A stretch of 64,000 nucleotides of DNA from Eustoma russellianum (Eukaryota > Streptophyta > Magnoliopsida > Gentianales > Gentianaceae): the NCBI GenBank assembly GCA_036186865.1, contig AP025069.1, positions 8,681,847 to 8,745,846 on the forward strand. The letters are read 5' to 3'. Positions 8,756 to 19,506 of the stretch are shown in pieces (the first letter of the stretch is position 1; the number at the start of each line of letters is the position of its first letter). The notes under the pieces were generated by a model. That model worked only from the letters and a program-made list of their open reading frames with translations, did not search any database and was not told the origin of the DNA. The position numbers and the translations under genes were made by a program.

Positions 8756-11700
8756 TTATTGCAGATATGTATCACAATAAACTTTGACTGGTAGTATAAT
8801 CTTCATCCGTAACTCTTTCAACACCTTTTTCAACCATAGTCCCTCACATATGCCAAGTGCAAGAGCCCGTAATTCAGCTGCTGCACTGCTCCGTGACACA
8901 ACTGTTTGCCTTTTGCTCCTCCAAGTCACTAGATTTTCCCAAATATATGTGCAATATCCAGTAGTGGACCTCATATCAATCTTTGATCCAGCCCAATTTG
9001 CATCAGTATATACAAGTATGCGTCTGTCCGCCTGCTTCTTGAATTATAAACCTTGTCTTGGAGTTGCCTTCAAATACCTAAGAATCCTCAAAATAGCCTT
9101 AAGATGCTTATTAGTAGGATTATGCATAAATTTAGATACAAAACTAACTGCATAACAAATATCAGGACGTGTATGAGACAAGTAAATAAGTTTACCAACC
9201 AAACGTTGATATTGCAGTCGATCCGTGGGATTCTTATCCCATACTTCCCTTGGTTTGCATCCAGTTTTCATTGGTGTGTTAGTAGGTTTACATCCCAACA
9301 TTTCTGTTCCATTCAATAAATCTAATACATATTTACGTTGGGAAATACATATCTCATCTCTTGTTCTTGATACTTCCATTCCTAGAAAGTACCTTAGACT
9401 ACCTAGATCCTTTATTTCAAATTCTTTAGATAATTGTTCTTTTATAAGTTTGATACCTATATTATCATTCTCCGTTAATATAATGTCATCCACATATATA
9501 ATAAGTATAGTAATGTTCGAATTACTAGAAAAACATACAAAAAGAGTATGATCACTATGTGTTTGTTTAAAATCATACTTTAGAACAACTGTTGTGAAGC
9601 GTTTGACCAGGCTCGTGGTGATTGTTTTAGTCCATACAAGGATTTTTCAATTTACACAGCATGCCTCTATTATTGTTATGTTCAAATCCGGGAGGAATAT
9701 CCATGTAAACAACTTCTTGTAAATCACCATTAAGGAAAGCATTTTTAACATCTAATTGCAACAAACACCAATCCAAATTTACAGCTAATGAAAAAATAAT
9801 CCTTATAGTATTTAATTTTGCTACCGGTGCAAATGTCTCTACATAATCAATACCATACATTTGTGTAAAACCTTTAGCAACTAACCTTGCTTTATACCTA
9901 TTAACCGTCCCATTTGTGTTATACTTAACTGAAAAAACCCACTTACACCCAACAATTTTAATTCCGGGTTTATACCTAACCAAATCCCATGTTTGATTTT
10001 TATTCAAGGCCATTATTTCTTTATCTACCGCAGCCTTCCAAACTGGATTACTAAAGGCTTCCTCTATGGTATTTGGGATGTGTTGATGATCCAAGGCACA
10101 TGTAAAGGCTTTGAGTGTTGGACTTAATCGTTCATACGCTAGGAAATTATATAATGGATGTTTGGTACACTCTCTCACTCCTTTCTGAAGGGCAATAGGT
10201 AAATTATCTGGATGTATGTCAGTAATTCTCTCTCCCCTGTTGTGTGTTCAATTCTAAGAATACCCTTATTTCGCCTTGTATATACATGGGTGATTGGTAG
10301 TTCAAGTCTACCCTCCCTGGGTACGCTCTCAGTTGCACCAAGCATTGATGGGTTTTCTTCAGTTTCCTGGGTACTCTCACCTTGTGTTGGTAACACATTC
10401 CTAACTTTCGGACTGTCATTAAAGGTATTAGTCACAACATCAAGTATATTCCAGTACTGGTCAAGTGTATTCCAGTTTTCTGAGCCACAAAATCTGAAGA
10501 GTAAAATATGTTGTGCTTATCAAAAAATACATCAAGCGAAACAAACATTTTCTTAGTTATTGGACAATAGCATTTATAACCCTTTTGTGTACTAGAGTAG
10601 CCTAAGAAGATACATCTTTGTGTTCGTTTGTCAAGTTTAGTCCGCATAGTAGGTTGCACATATACATACACAACACATCCAAATAACTTAAATGGAAACA
10701 TAGACATCAATTTAGTGTGTGGATACTTGTCAAGAAACATGTCACGTGGAGTTTTAAAAGATAACACACGAGATGACATTCTATTAATAAGATATGTAGC
10801 TGTAAGTATTGCCTCTCCCCTGTAAAATTTGTGAACATGCATAGAAAACATAATAGCCCTAGATACTTCCAATAAGTGTCTATTTTTTCTTTCTTCTATA
10901 CCGTTCTATTGAGGAGTATACACACATGATGTTTGATGATGTATGCCTAATTCAGTCAAGTAGTCTTTTACCTCTTTATCAAGGTACTCAGCCCCATTAT
11001 CACTTCTAAACACCTTAACCATAGTGTGAAATTGATTTTTAATCATGGTAAGAAACATCCGAATGATCTTTCCTACCTCCATTTTATTTTCCATCAAATA
11101 TACCCATGTAAGCCTAGTGTGATCATCAACAAAAATGATAAACCATCTAGCACCATTTATACTTGCTATTCTAGAGGGTCCCCAAATATCTGAGTATATT
11201 AAGTTAAATAGACTACTTGACTCATATTTTTTCAGCATATAACTTGTTCTAGTCTATTTAGCCAATATACATGTATCACACTTTAAATTATTCAGACAAA
11301 TATTGAAAAATAAATGTGGCATTAATTTCTTTAAATACACAAAGTTTGGATGCCCCAATATTTTGTGCCAAAGCAAAAGTTGTTCTAAACAATCATTCTG
11401 TGCTCCCATACATGATACCGAATTGACATCATTACAAAATATAGTTTCCTGTTCTGAGAGCATGCAACTAACACACTGTTTTCCTTCTTCCTTATCACAA
11501 AATAAGGTTCTCTGATCTGAGAACACTTCAAAATAAGGCCGTCTTTCGTCTCCCTGAAGAATATATAAGCCCTTCAACTGCCTATCATTGTCAATCATCT
11601 TCCTCAAATGTTTCTCTTGAAAGAGACATTCAGAAGATGAGAACAATGTCCAACAGTTGTTATCATATGTTATTTTGCTAATGGATATTAAATTAAAGTT

Positions 11701-13137
11701 CAGTCCTGGAACATATAATACATTGAATAAGGAAAGATACTCAGTCAGTTGTACGATACCTTCTCCTAGTACCTCTAGTCTTACTCCATTAGCAATTGTC
11801 ACATTTTTAGGCACAGTAAAGAGATGAAATGATTGTAGAAGTTTTAAGTTGTAAGTCATATGGTATGATGCTCCGGAGTCAATCATCCAAGAGCAGTCAG
11901 AGCCAGATGACTTGTTTCCTGTCCTTGAAGCCATAGTTGCTTGAATAGGATTTGATTGTCCTGAGATGTGCTGGTTAGACTGAGTCCCTGTGAGTTGATG
12001 TTGCATTAAGAGTTGGAGTAGTGCTTCAACTTGATGGGACAGCTTCTGGTCCGAGTCCTTGCTTGCGGTATTTGCAGCATGTGTTTTGGTATCTCCCCAT
12101 GATGGGGAGAATCTTGCCTGTGTGTTACAATCTCCCCATGATGGAGAGAATCTTGGTTGTGTGTTACCACCCTGTTGTTGAGATTGCTTAAGTCGCAGTA
12201 GTTTGTAACAGTCATCCACAAGATGTCCTGGTTTCTTACAAAACCTACAACTCTTGTATGGAGGACGGGATCCAAAGTTTCTCTGATTTTTCCTTACTAC
12301 CAAACCACTTTCCTCAGCACTCGTACCCCTAGCCTGTTCATTCGGGAGACTAGTGGTTGAAACTTGTGACTTTACAGTAAGTGCATAACCTTCATGACAT
12401 GTATGTGGTGGATTTTCCATCATTACCTTAAGTCTACTCTCTTCCTGTCTCACTTCTGAAAATGCTACGTTTAAGTTTGGCAATGGTTTCATTCCTAATA
12501 CCCTGCTTCTAACTGCATCTAAGTTTTTATTCAGTCCATGCAAAAAACGAAAGACATGCTTTTTCTTAATGTAACTCCTGAAAGATGAATCATCTACTGG
12601 AGTAGTCCAATTATGGGTCTCAAACACATCTAGTTGTTGCCATAAGCAGGTGAGATGAGAATAATAGCTACTTACTGTCTGATCTCCTTGAAGAACTTCA
12701 TGCAGTTGAAGCTCTAGCTCGTAAATTTCAGAGACATTGTCTCTCTTTGAGTAGAGTTCTCTTGCAGCTTTCCAAATGGCTGCAGCAGTAGGGTATAGGA
12801 TGAAATTGTTACCAATGTCAGGAGTCATAGATCCAATTAGCCATGACATAATCATAGAATTCTCTGACCTCCACTGTCTGAATCCGCTATCAGTTGGTGC
12901 AGGACTTGGAAGGTTTCCGTATAGATAATCATCCTTCTCTCTGCTGATGATGAATATTTCTACAGCTTTACTCCAGGATAAGTAGTTGTGTCCTGTGAGC
13001 TTATGATTTATTATTAAGATAGGATTTCCATCTAAGGGACTAGGAGACTGCAAGGTTCCAGTAACCTGTCCCTCTTCAGGAGTTTGAATAGTTGGGCCAG
13101 AATAAGATCTAGAGGATGATCCTAGAGTTTCAGACAT
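8756..13137 (-). pseudogene. Copia element A gag-pol
   Basis: Polyprotein starting at ATG 13137. Gag is about residues 1-270, with zinc knuckle CRFCKKPGHLVDDC near residue 297 and protease WMIDSGASYHM near residue 415. The pre-integrase/integrase follows at 11254-10432, with SDIWGPS, FVDDHTRLTWVY and VFRSDNGAEY. Reverse transcriptase is at about 10178-9044 with intact YVDD (codons just above 9493), and RNase H starts at 8974. Breaks: an in-frame TAG in the TPQ*NG motif of integrase (about 10903-10905), a stop near 11240, frame changes near 10432-10175 and 9600, and the nested solo LTR. The motif order PR-IN-RT-RH defines Copia. The copy is not functional. Confidence 0.9.
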
Positions 13138-13690
13138 TGTAGAAATTCAAGATTATTGATTTGAGAAGGAAGGAAAAACTTGCAGAAGAACAGAAAGAAG
13201 ATAGACGTTTAGAGCAAAGAGGTCTGAGAAGACGTTTGGAGTAAAGGAGAGAGATTTTAATAAATGAGAGAATACATTAAAATTAGCACAAAAAGAAGAG
13301 GCCTCGATGTACGTGAGTCTTTCAAAAAAATTTGAGAATTCCGGACTTCAAAAAATACATTAAACGCTGGTTAACACCGAGGTAGGATGTAGCTTCTCAA
13401 GGAAGCTTTACTTTTTTTCAATAGTGGGAGACATCTGTCCCACATGCACAACAACACCTCGTTGGTGTAAGCTACAGCTGTAGACAATTGAAAGTTTTAA
13501 TATTATTTTTCCTGTTCCTTTCGATGGAGAAGTGCTGAAGTGTCTCCACCCTCGAAACTCCTTCTTAAGGAAGCTTACGAAGAACTTGCTTCAGAGTTTT
13601 TTCAACAGAGGAATGTACTGTTGGGTATTCAAACAGAAGAAGAATAAGAAGCAATAACAATCTTTCTTCTACAATTTTGCTCTGATACCA

Positions 13691-13937
13691 TATAGAATTT
13701 ATTCAGATTGTTAAATAACTAGGAATGATCAACTGGAACAGTTGCATAGATTGAAGAAATCATTGACTTTATTATTAAGATCAAAAATGATCTCAAAAAC
13801 CTCCTCTACAAATGGCTGATCTTCACTATATACATACATCAGTTCTAACGGCTATATAACGGCTACTTGCTAAAATATAATTTACAATAATAATAATAAT
13901 CCTAATCTAATTTATCTATCTCCTGAATATTTCTACA
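13691..13937 (-). repeat. 5' LTR of element A
   Basis: 247 bases ending TTTCTACA on the plus strand, with outer flank AATTT (13938-13942). The inner flank carries the primer-binding site. Confidence 0.9.
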
Positions 13938-13942
13938 AATTT

Positions 13943-15125
13943 TAAAAAATATGACCTCGAGACTTATTTTTACGCAAGACAAACTTAGACTCGGCCAAAA
14001 ACTCTCAGAAAAAGAAAATAACAGAAAATCCATGGAAATGGAAAAGAGTCTAGCACGGTCCCCTTAAAGTTAGACCTTATTCCGACACTCCAAAATAAGA
14101 TTCTATAGATGATTTCCAGTTTGCTAATGAAGATTTTTAATGTGAAGAAAAAGACAAGTACTGGAGATTAGCTTGCAAAAACAAGAACAAATTAGAGCCC
14201 CTAAAAGTCAAAGCATGCTGCCCAATTATAAGAAGTGGCACTATCTTATTATACGTACGAATGTCAAAGCAATGCCCGAAAATCAGGAAACTCAAGTTCT
14301 GGATATTACATGAGTGACAATTGTATTTATCTGAAACTTTCCTCAAAATGCGTGTGGAATATATGATTTATGGTAACACCAGACTGATTGTTGATCTAGT
14401 AAACAAGCGTCTAATTTTCATATCTTCCATAAATGAATTAGATGAATCAATTGTAAGCATAACACTGTCTGCGTCTTAATATCTTCGTATCGGAAGAGTT
14501 TTCGATACATATTCTATAGAGGGAATGCACAGTGCACTTGTGATTGAAAGTTCTACAAAGGACAAGGTGAGCAGATCCTAATGTTGTTTAGGATCATTAA
14601 GTAGAAGAGGAAAAACTATACAGCTTCAAAACAAAGCTGGAGCTAAGAAAACGTAAAGACTGATAATATGCAGGGTATTAATCAGAACACGCTACAAGGC
14701 ACCAGGAGTATATGTGTGCTTGATTTTAGAGTATAAGATATGAAACTCGTTTTTCATATACAAGGACTCTAACAAGCATAAGGGGTATAGACTCAAACTG
14801 AATCTCGCATAACAACTAGAATCTTCAGCATCCTACCGCTAAATGGCTTGATTAGATTGTGTTCTTATGCAATATGTACATACTGAGAAGGGGCAGCAAC
14901 TAGGAGATAATAGAAGCAAGAATGCTTAGCTGGCATCCATGAACAAGAACATTGACACTATTAGCATCCTTAACAGCAAGATGAAGGGACATCATGGAAG
15001 ATGTAAAATGTACGTCAATAACAAAGATAAAGCATGCATGAAAACAATATGAGCAAACACAAGTAAGAGAAAAGGTTGCATACACTAAGAAGACCACATA
15101 CAATACAGGAGAAGAACAATCAAAC
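13943..15125. other. OLA1 intron sequence, nothing recognised
   Basis: AT-rich DNA with many stops in all frames. The longest open frames read as Leu/Ser/Phe-rich chance frames. No LTR, terminal repeat or RNA gene is seen. It lies immediately 3' (on the gene's strand) of the OLA1 exon at 15126. Confidence 0.6.
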
Positions 15126-15224
15126 CTTAAGGCATAACTCATGTTCTATCTTTAACTGCTTATCGTTGCTCCTCTTCATGCTCTTCTCAAGATCCTCTAT
15201 CCTCCTCTCCATGAATTCAATGTC
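15126..15224 (-). CDS. OLA1: OLA1 exon: KSMKRSNDKQLKIEHEL
   Basis: 33 codons reading DIEFMERRIEDLEKSMKR and then SNDKQLKIEHELCLK, the coiled-coil insertion of eukaryotic OLA1, ending at donor AAG|GTTTG. The 5' boundary is unclear. A good acceptor (CTTTAG) lies at 15234, but an exon starting there would read TGA ATT AAG first, an in-frame stop. In the family the residues before this exon are AELRLK, so a small deletion at the exon start is likely. Confidence 0.9.
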
Positions 15225-15807
15225 CTTAATTCACTAAAGTAAGTCAGCAAAAAACTGAATAAACAGATAAAAGCGTAAGCAAGATGATATTTTCACAAGC
15301 CAGCCAGCCATAAAGCATTAACAAGTGACACACATAAGAGACACTTAAAAAAAAGACACATACGAAAAAAGACCATAACCTAGTCATTTAGAAAGTTGTG
15401 TATAAAGTGCTTCAGGATTCCACATATAGACAACATTAAATGGCATCTTCAGTACACCTCTAGTCACATGCCACGATGCAATCTTCTCAGTTTTTTTCTT
15501 TATTGCAACTGGGCACGACAACACGGCTTTTCATGAGATCTTCCTCAATCATGCTTAACCCTTTTTTGTTAAAGATAATGTTCATGGTGCAATTCTTCAA
15601 GTAGTTTCAGTGTATCAGTATTTCACTAAGTGGCATGCTCACTAGGCAAACCTCTTCCATGTCCTTTTCAATTTTGTAACTGAGAAACATGTAGCAAAAG
15701 CGATAAATGTCTAAACGAGAAGACTGGAAGAACGAATGTCAGACGAGGAATAACCACTATCACATGTGATAACTGAGAACTTGTGTCATACTCATGGTGA
15801 CTAAGAC
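15225..15807. other. OLA1 intron remnant; expected exon absent
   Basis: Read on both strands: no coding match to the missing OLA1 part (the DIAGLVRGA region) and no transposon hallmark. It ends at the left LTR of element B at 15808. The last five bases, AAGAC, do not match the five bases right of element B (TTCAC). Confidence 0.6.
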
Positions 15808-17301
15808 TGTTAGGTCCCTTAGAACACACTAGAAAAGGGGTTGAATAGTGTGTTCACCAAGTATGTATATTTTATGGATATTTTTTGTTTTGGAGTGCAA
15901 CCAATACTTGGATGTGTTCTTTAGAAAGAATAAAGACTTGCAAAAAAGTAAAGAACACAAGAATGTATAGAGGTTCAAGTCAAATGACTCTACTCCTCTA
16001 CCTTCTTGATTTTTCACAAGAAGGATTTTGAAAAGGGGATTGTTATTTCAATGGGGAAACAACAATCAAAAACAAAATCCAAACAATGGAAAAAACTAGG
16101 CAGCACGCTTAGACCACAACCAAGATATCTAACCCTTTGAAGTCTAGCCTCCAAAGATCTTCTTTGCCCTCAAAGAAATCTTGTAGGGAGAATAGTGCAC
16201 CACAACAGTATCAACTAACCCTTCAAAGTCTAGAAAACTCAAACAAGAAGCACCCTTACTCATTGACCAACAGTCTACACAATCTCTCACAATATTTACT
16301 CACCAAGAAGAAGACTCTTCTTCTTCTTACAGAAATCACTCTCAACAATAAAGTAAAATATACAATGTTTACAACTATCTTGAGAGCTTGAGCTTGAGAG
16401 AAAATCTAAGAGCATGAAATGCAAAAAGTTGGAGAAGAAGAGAAGAAACCCTTCTTTTATCACTCTGAGAAATCTTGCCGTTTGAAAGCCTCTGCAGAGC
16501 CAATAATGGGCTTTGCCAGCTTGTGATGGTACCTTATCATCCTTCGAGATCTTCCCTTGGCATGTAGCAAAACTTTTGGAGAGATTTCAAAACCATAGCC
16601 AAGAATGGAGAACTGGCATCTTCAGGTTTGAGGGAGAACCTGTGAAAATAGCACTAAAAGAAGAGGGTACAAAGAGTCAACTGATGTTAGAAAGTGAAGC
16701 AAAAAGACCTTTGTAACGTTAGTCACATGAAGCACCTAATGTGTTTAATGAGCAGGCGTTCGAAGTGACATAGAGCGCTTAATGTGAAAATGAACTGGCG
16801 TTCGAAGTCACATTAAGCGCCTTATGTGGGCAGCTGAAGGCGTTCGAAGTCATATGAAACGCCTAATGTTACCCTTCATGCTTGTTTAAACTAAATCTGA
16901 CATTTTCTCAGAAAAAGTACTTGGGTGTACGTGCCCATTCTAGGGAAAAGTACTTTTGACTTGGTGGACCACTTGAAGCGCCTAATGTAGGTGTTCGAAG
17001 TGTTCGCACTTTTCATCAGAACACATGAAGCACCTAATGTAGGCGTTCGAAGTGTTCTGACTTCCATACACTTCACATGAAGCGCCTAATGTAGGCGTTC
17101 GAAGTGTACACACATCCAGACACTTCACATGAGGTGCCTAATGTAGGCGTTCGAAGTGTACTGGATTCCACCAAGGCACATTAAGCGCCTAAAGTGAGTG
17201 TTTGAAGTATACTGACTTCCAACACACAACATGAAGCGCCTAATCTATCGTTCGAAGTGCCAAACTTGTGCAAATCATCAAAACTCTAACATATTCTAAC
17301 A
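15808..17301 (-). repeat. 3' LTR of element B
   Basis: About 1494 bases, TGTTAGGTCCC...ATTCTAACA on the plus strand. Positions 16725-17255 hold roughly ten units of the CGCCTA-N3-TAGGCG dyad repeat. To its right is a polypurine tract (complement of TACTCCCTCTTTTTGATG). Confidence 0.88.
16725..17255. repeat. CGCCTA-N3-TAGGCG dyad repeat array
   Basis: Imperfect direct repeats of about 40-60 bases. Each contains the TTCGAA palindrome next to an inverted repeat CGCCTA/TAGGCG with a three-base loop. On this strand the order is GCGCCTAATGTAGGCG then TTCGAAGTG. The same array occurs in every copy of this LTR and in the Gypsy C LTRs. Confidence 0.8.
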
Positions 17302-17549
17302 TACTCCCTCTTTTTGATGATTTCACAAAATGCGTAACTTTTAAAGTTTGCTCCCCCTTAACATTTGCTCCCCCTCACAAAGTGCGGAATTTTCATTTCA
17401 AGAAGAGAACCAAATAATCCAACAAAAAACATTATCATAAACTTAAGCTAAGCACAAAAAAATATTTCAATAAACACCGAAAGGAATGATAAGTTTCTAG
17501 ACATCAAAAGATAAATTTTTTTCAATCCATCAGAAAATCAAGAGAAAAT

Positions 17550-18854
17550 CTACAATCCACCGCCGGAGCAAGCACCACTTCCACCAGGGGGCAAATCCCC
17601 AAAACTGAACCGACTTGATGCATATTCTGCAAAACCACCCATTTGCTGAACACTTCCGCCAGCATGTCCACCTCCACCAACACCAGTCTCTGTATCTCCA
17701 GCAGAAGCAACATTTCCAGCATGTTCTCCCCCTAAATCATCAAAATCAGAAGGAATGTAGGCCCATGGAAATTCACAGAGAATGGCTGCTTTAAGAGCTC
17801 CGAATCGATATTCATGTCGTGCATCTCTAAGCTGAAGTTGTTGAACAGATTGTTCCAGAGACTGGATTCGTGCAAGCAGCCCTGCATCAGTACTGGAACT
17901 TCCACCTTCCTGAGGTTCTTCTTCCACCTCATCAGCAATATCGGGCAGGGTGGTGGCTTTGCATTTTTGAGAGTCGATGACTTGGGCAATATTGTAATTT
18001 TCATAGAAATCCGTCTTAGCCACCGAGGTGAGTTCATTTTCAAGAATGACAATACCTTTTGATTTTAGAAGGATGGTAATGATATTTGCAAAAGGTAAAG
18101 CCTTGGAAGCTTTCCGAAAGGCAGCAAACATGACTTCAATCATAATCCAAGCAAAGTTGAGTTGGGTTTCATGTTTGATTCGGTAAGTGACGTAGAAATC
18201 CATGTTGCTTGGATTTCTTGTCGACTTACCATTGACACAGTAAGTGACAACAGCCAATAAGATGCGGTCCATCAGAGACATGTTCTGAGTCTTTCGTGAA
18301 GGAAAGAATCCCAGATCAAACTTTACATCTTGTTCACTAACTCCGTATTTACTGCTCCAGTAAAATACGGAAAAGTCACTCAGCCCTTTGTTTCTTATCC
18401 TGAGGACATCACAGATTTCGGAAATAGAAAAACTAAGAGGCGTACCATCAATGACGGTATTTAGAGAAAAGGAATGAGATGCGAACTGTGGAGTAACCCA
18501 CAGATTTGCATAGAACATCCTTGTGTGCTCCTGGGAAAATTCCTGCATATCAATTCTGGACCAGAGAGAGGTCCATCCTTGATACTCTAGCAAAGAGATA
18601 AGTTGATCCATATTGCGAGTCTCAGACAGATCACTAAGACTCAGCAGCTTGAGTGGAATGATAGGCCGGTTGTTTGTGTGCCATTCTTCAAAAAGCATAT
18701 TAGAGTACAAAGATAAATTTCTTTAACCAAGAAAAATTTTCCTTGGTGAGCCCTTCACGAATAGATTTAAGTTCTTGAGGTTCCACAGTCCAAGCCCAGC
18801 AGTTTGTTTGCGCCTATGACTGCGTGGACGTTTTGAAGGGCCTGCTGAAGCCAT
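17550..18854 (-). pseudogene. Extra 3' ORF of Sirevirus-like element B (env-position, plant transposon protein)
   Basis: Lies between pol and the 3' LTR, the place of the so-called env-like ORF of SIRE-type elements. From 18710 the frame is open for 386 residues: a globular part (LISLLEYQGWTSLW, YANLWVTPQF, IRNKGLSDFSVFY, TYCVNGKSTRNPSN), then an acidic stretch, a coiled-coil-like segment (ARIQSLEQSVQQLQLRDARH, about residue 285) and a Gly-rich tail. The likely original start is the ATG at 18854 (MASAGPSKRPRSHRRKQ, nuclear-signal-like), but two frame changes separate it from the main frame. No signal peptide or membrane span is seen, which argues against an envelope protein. It resembles the family named putative plant transposon protein, by memory of its layout only. 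Confidence 0.6.
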
Positions 18855-19459
18855 TTGAGAAGTACGAGAGCAAGGTTTTGAGAAGAGAGGAAATGGGGAA
18901 GATTTGCAGGGAGGACTGGAAGTGAGAAGAAAAAAATGGAATTATAAATGGCAGAAGGAAGATGAAGGGAAGAGTGGAGTAATGGAGGAAAGAGGGAGAT
19001 GATAGGAGAGTGGGATATTGGGAGAGAGATTTGGGGAGGAAGAAGGAGAAGAAGTGAATAGGGAGTGGGAAACGGTCAATTCGTGGGAAATAGGGAAGGA
19101 AGAAAATGGCGACAGAGAATTGATGATCATTGAATGGCGCGAAAACTGAAGAGACGGCAGAAAAGGCAGTGAAGAATTAGGGTCGAAACACCTAAAGTGA
19201 CTTCAAACGACTTCACAAAATAGGATTAAACGCTTAAAGTCACATTGAACGGTTGTGGAGATGCAGATTGAGCGCTTAATGACACTTTGAACAAGTGAAC
19301 TCATTTAGATGAAGCGCTTAATCGAACATCGAACGCTTGTGTAAAGAAACATAAAGCGCCCGATGTCACTTCAAACGAGTGACATCCTTAACATCAGGCG
19401 CCTGATGTGATATCGAACGCCTGAAGTAACTGTGATGAAGCGCCTTATGTATACTGACC
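18855..19459. repeat. Element B spacer between pol and 3' ORF, with degenerate dyad repeats
   Basis: 18890-19130 is purine-rich on the plus strand (GAAGAA/GGGAGA runs). 19190-19450 contains degenerate copies of the dyad repeat (for example GGCGCCTGATGTGATATCGAACGCC) found in the LTRs, here in internal sequence. No gene is seen. Confidence 0.6.
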
Positions 19460-19506
19460 TTGAAAATTTTAAAACTTTCATGCTCAAAACTCAAGATGGG
19501 TTATTA

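Larger units (their letters stand above)
6839..13937 (-). mobile_element. Copia element A, complete with TSD AATTT
   Basis: Ty1/Copia LTR retrotransposon on the minus strand. LTRs are 6839-7088 and 13691-13937. The flanking target-site duplication is AATTT (6834-6838 and 13938-13942). The primer-binding site is the complement of TGGTATCAGAGC at 13679-13690 and the polypurine tract is the complement of CTCCCCCTCAAGCTTGG at 7089-7105. By eye the two LTRs differ at about eight positions plus one ATA repeat unit, so it is older than elements F and G. It is inserted in an OLA1 intron and later received a solo LTR at 7253-8693. Confidence 0.93.

Noticed and set aside
10900..10910. Programmed stop-codon readthrough at TPQ*NG
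   Set aside because: The stop lies inside integrase rather than between gag and pol, and the downstream bases do not match the known plant leaky context; decay of CAG is simpler.
14137..15142. Short open frames in the OLA1 intron as genes
   Set aside because: Hydrophobic chance frames with no motifs; one overlaps the real OLA1 exon in another frame.
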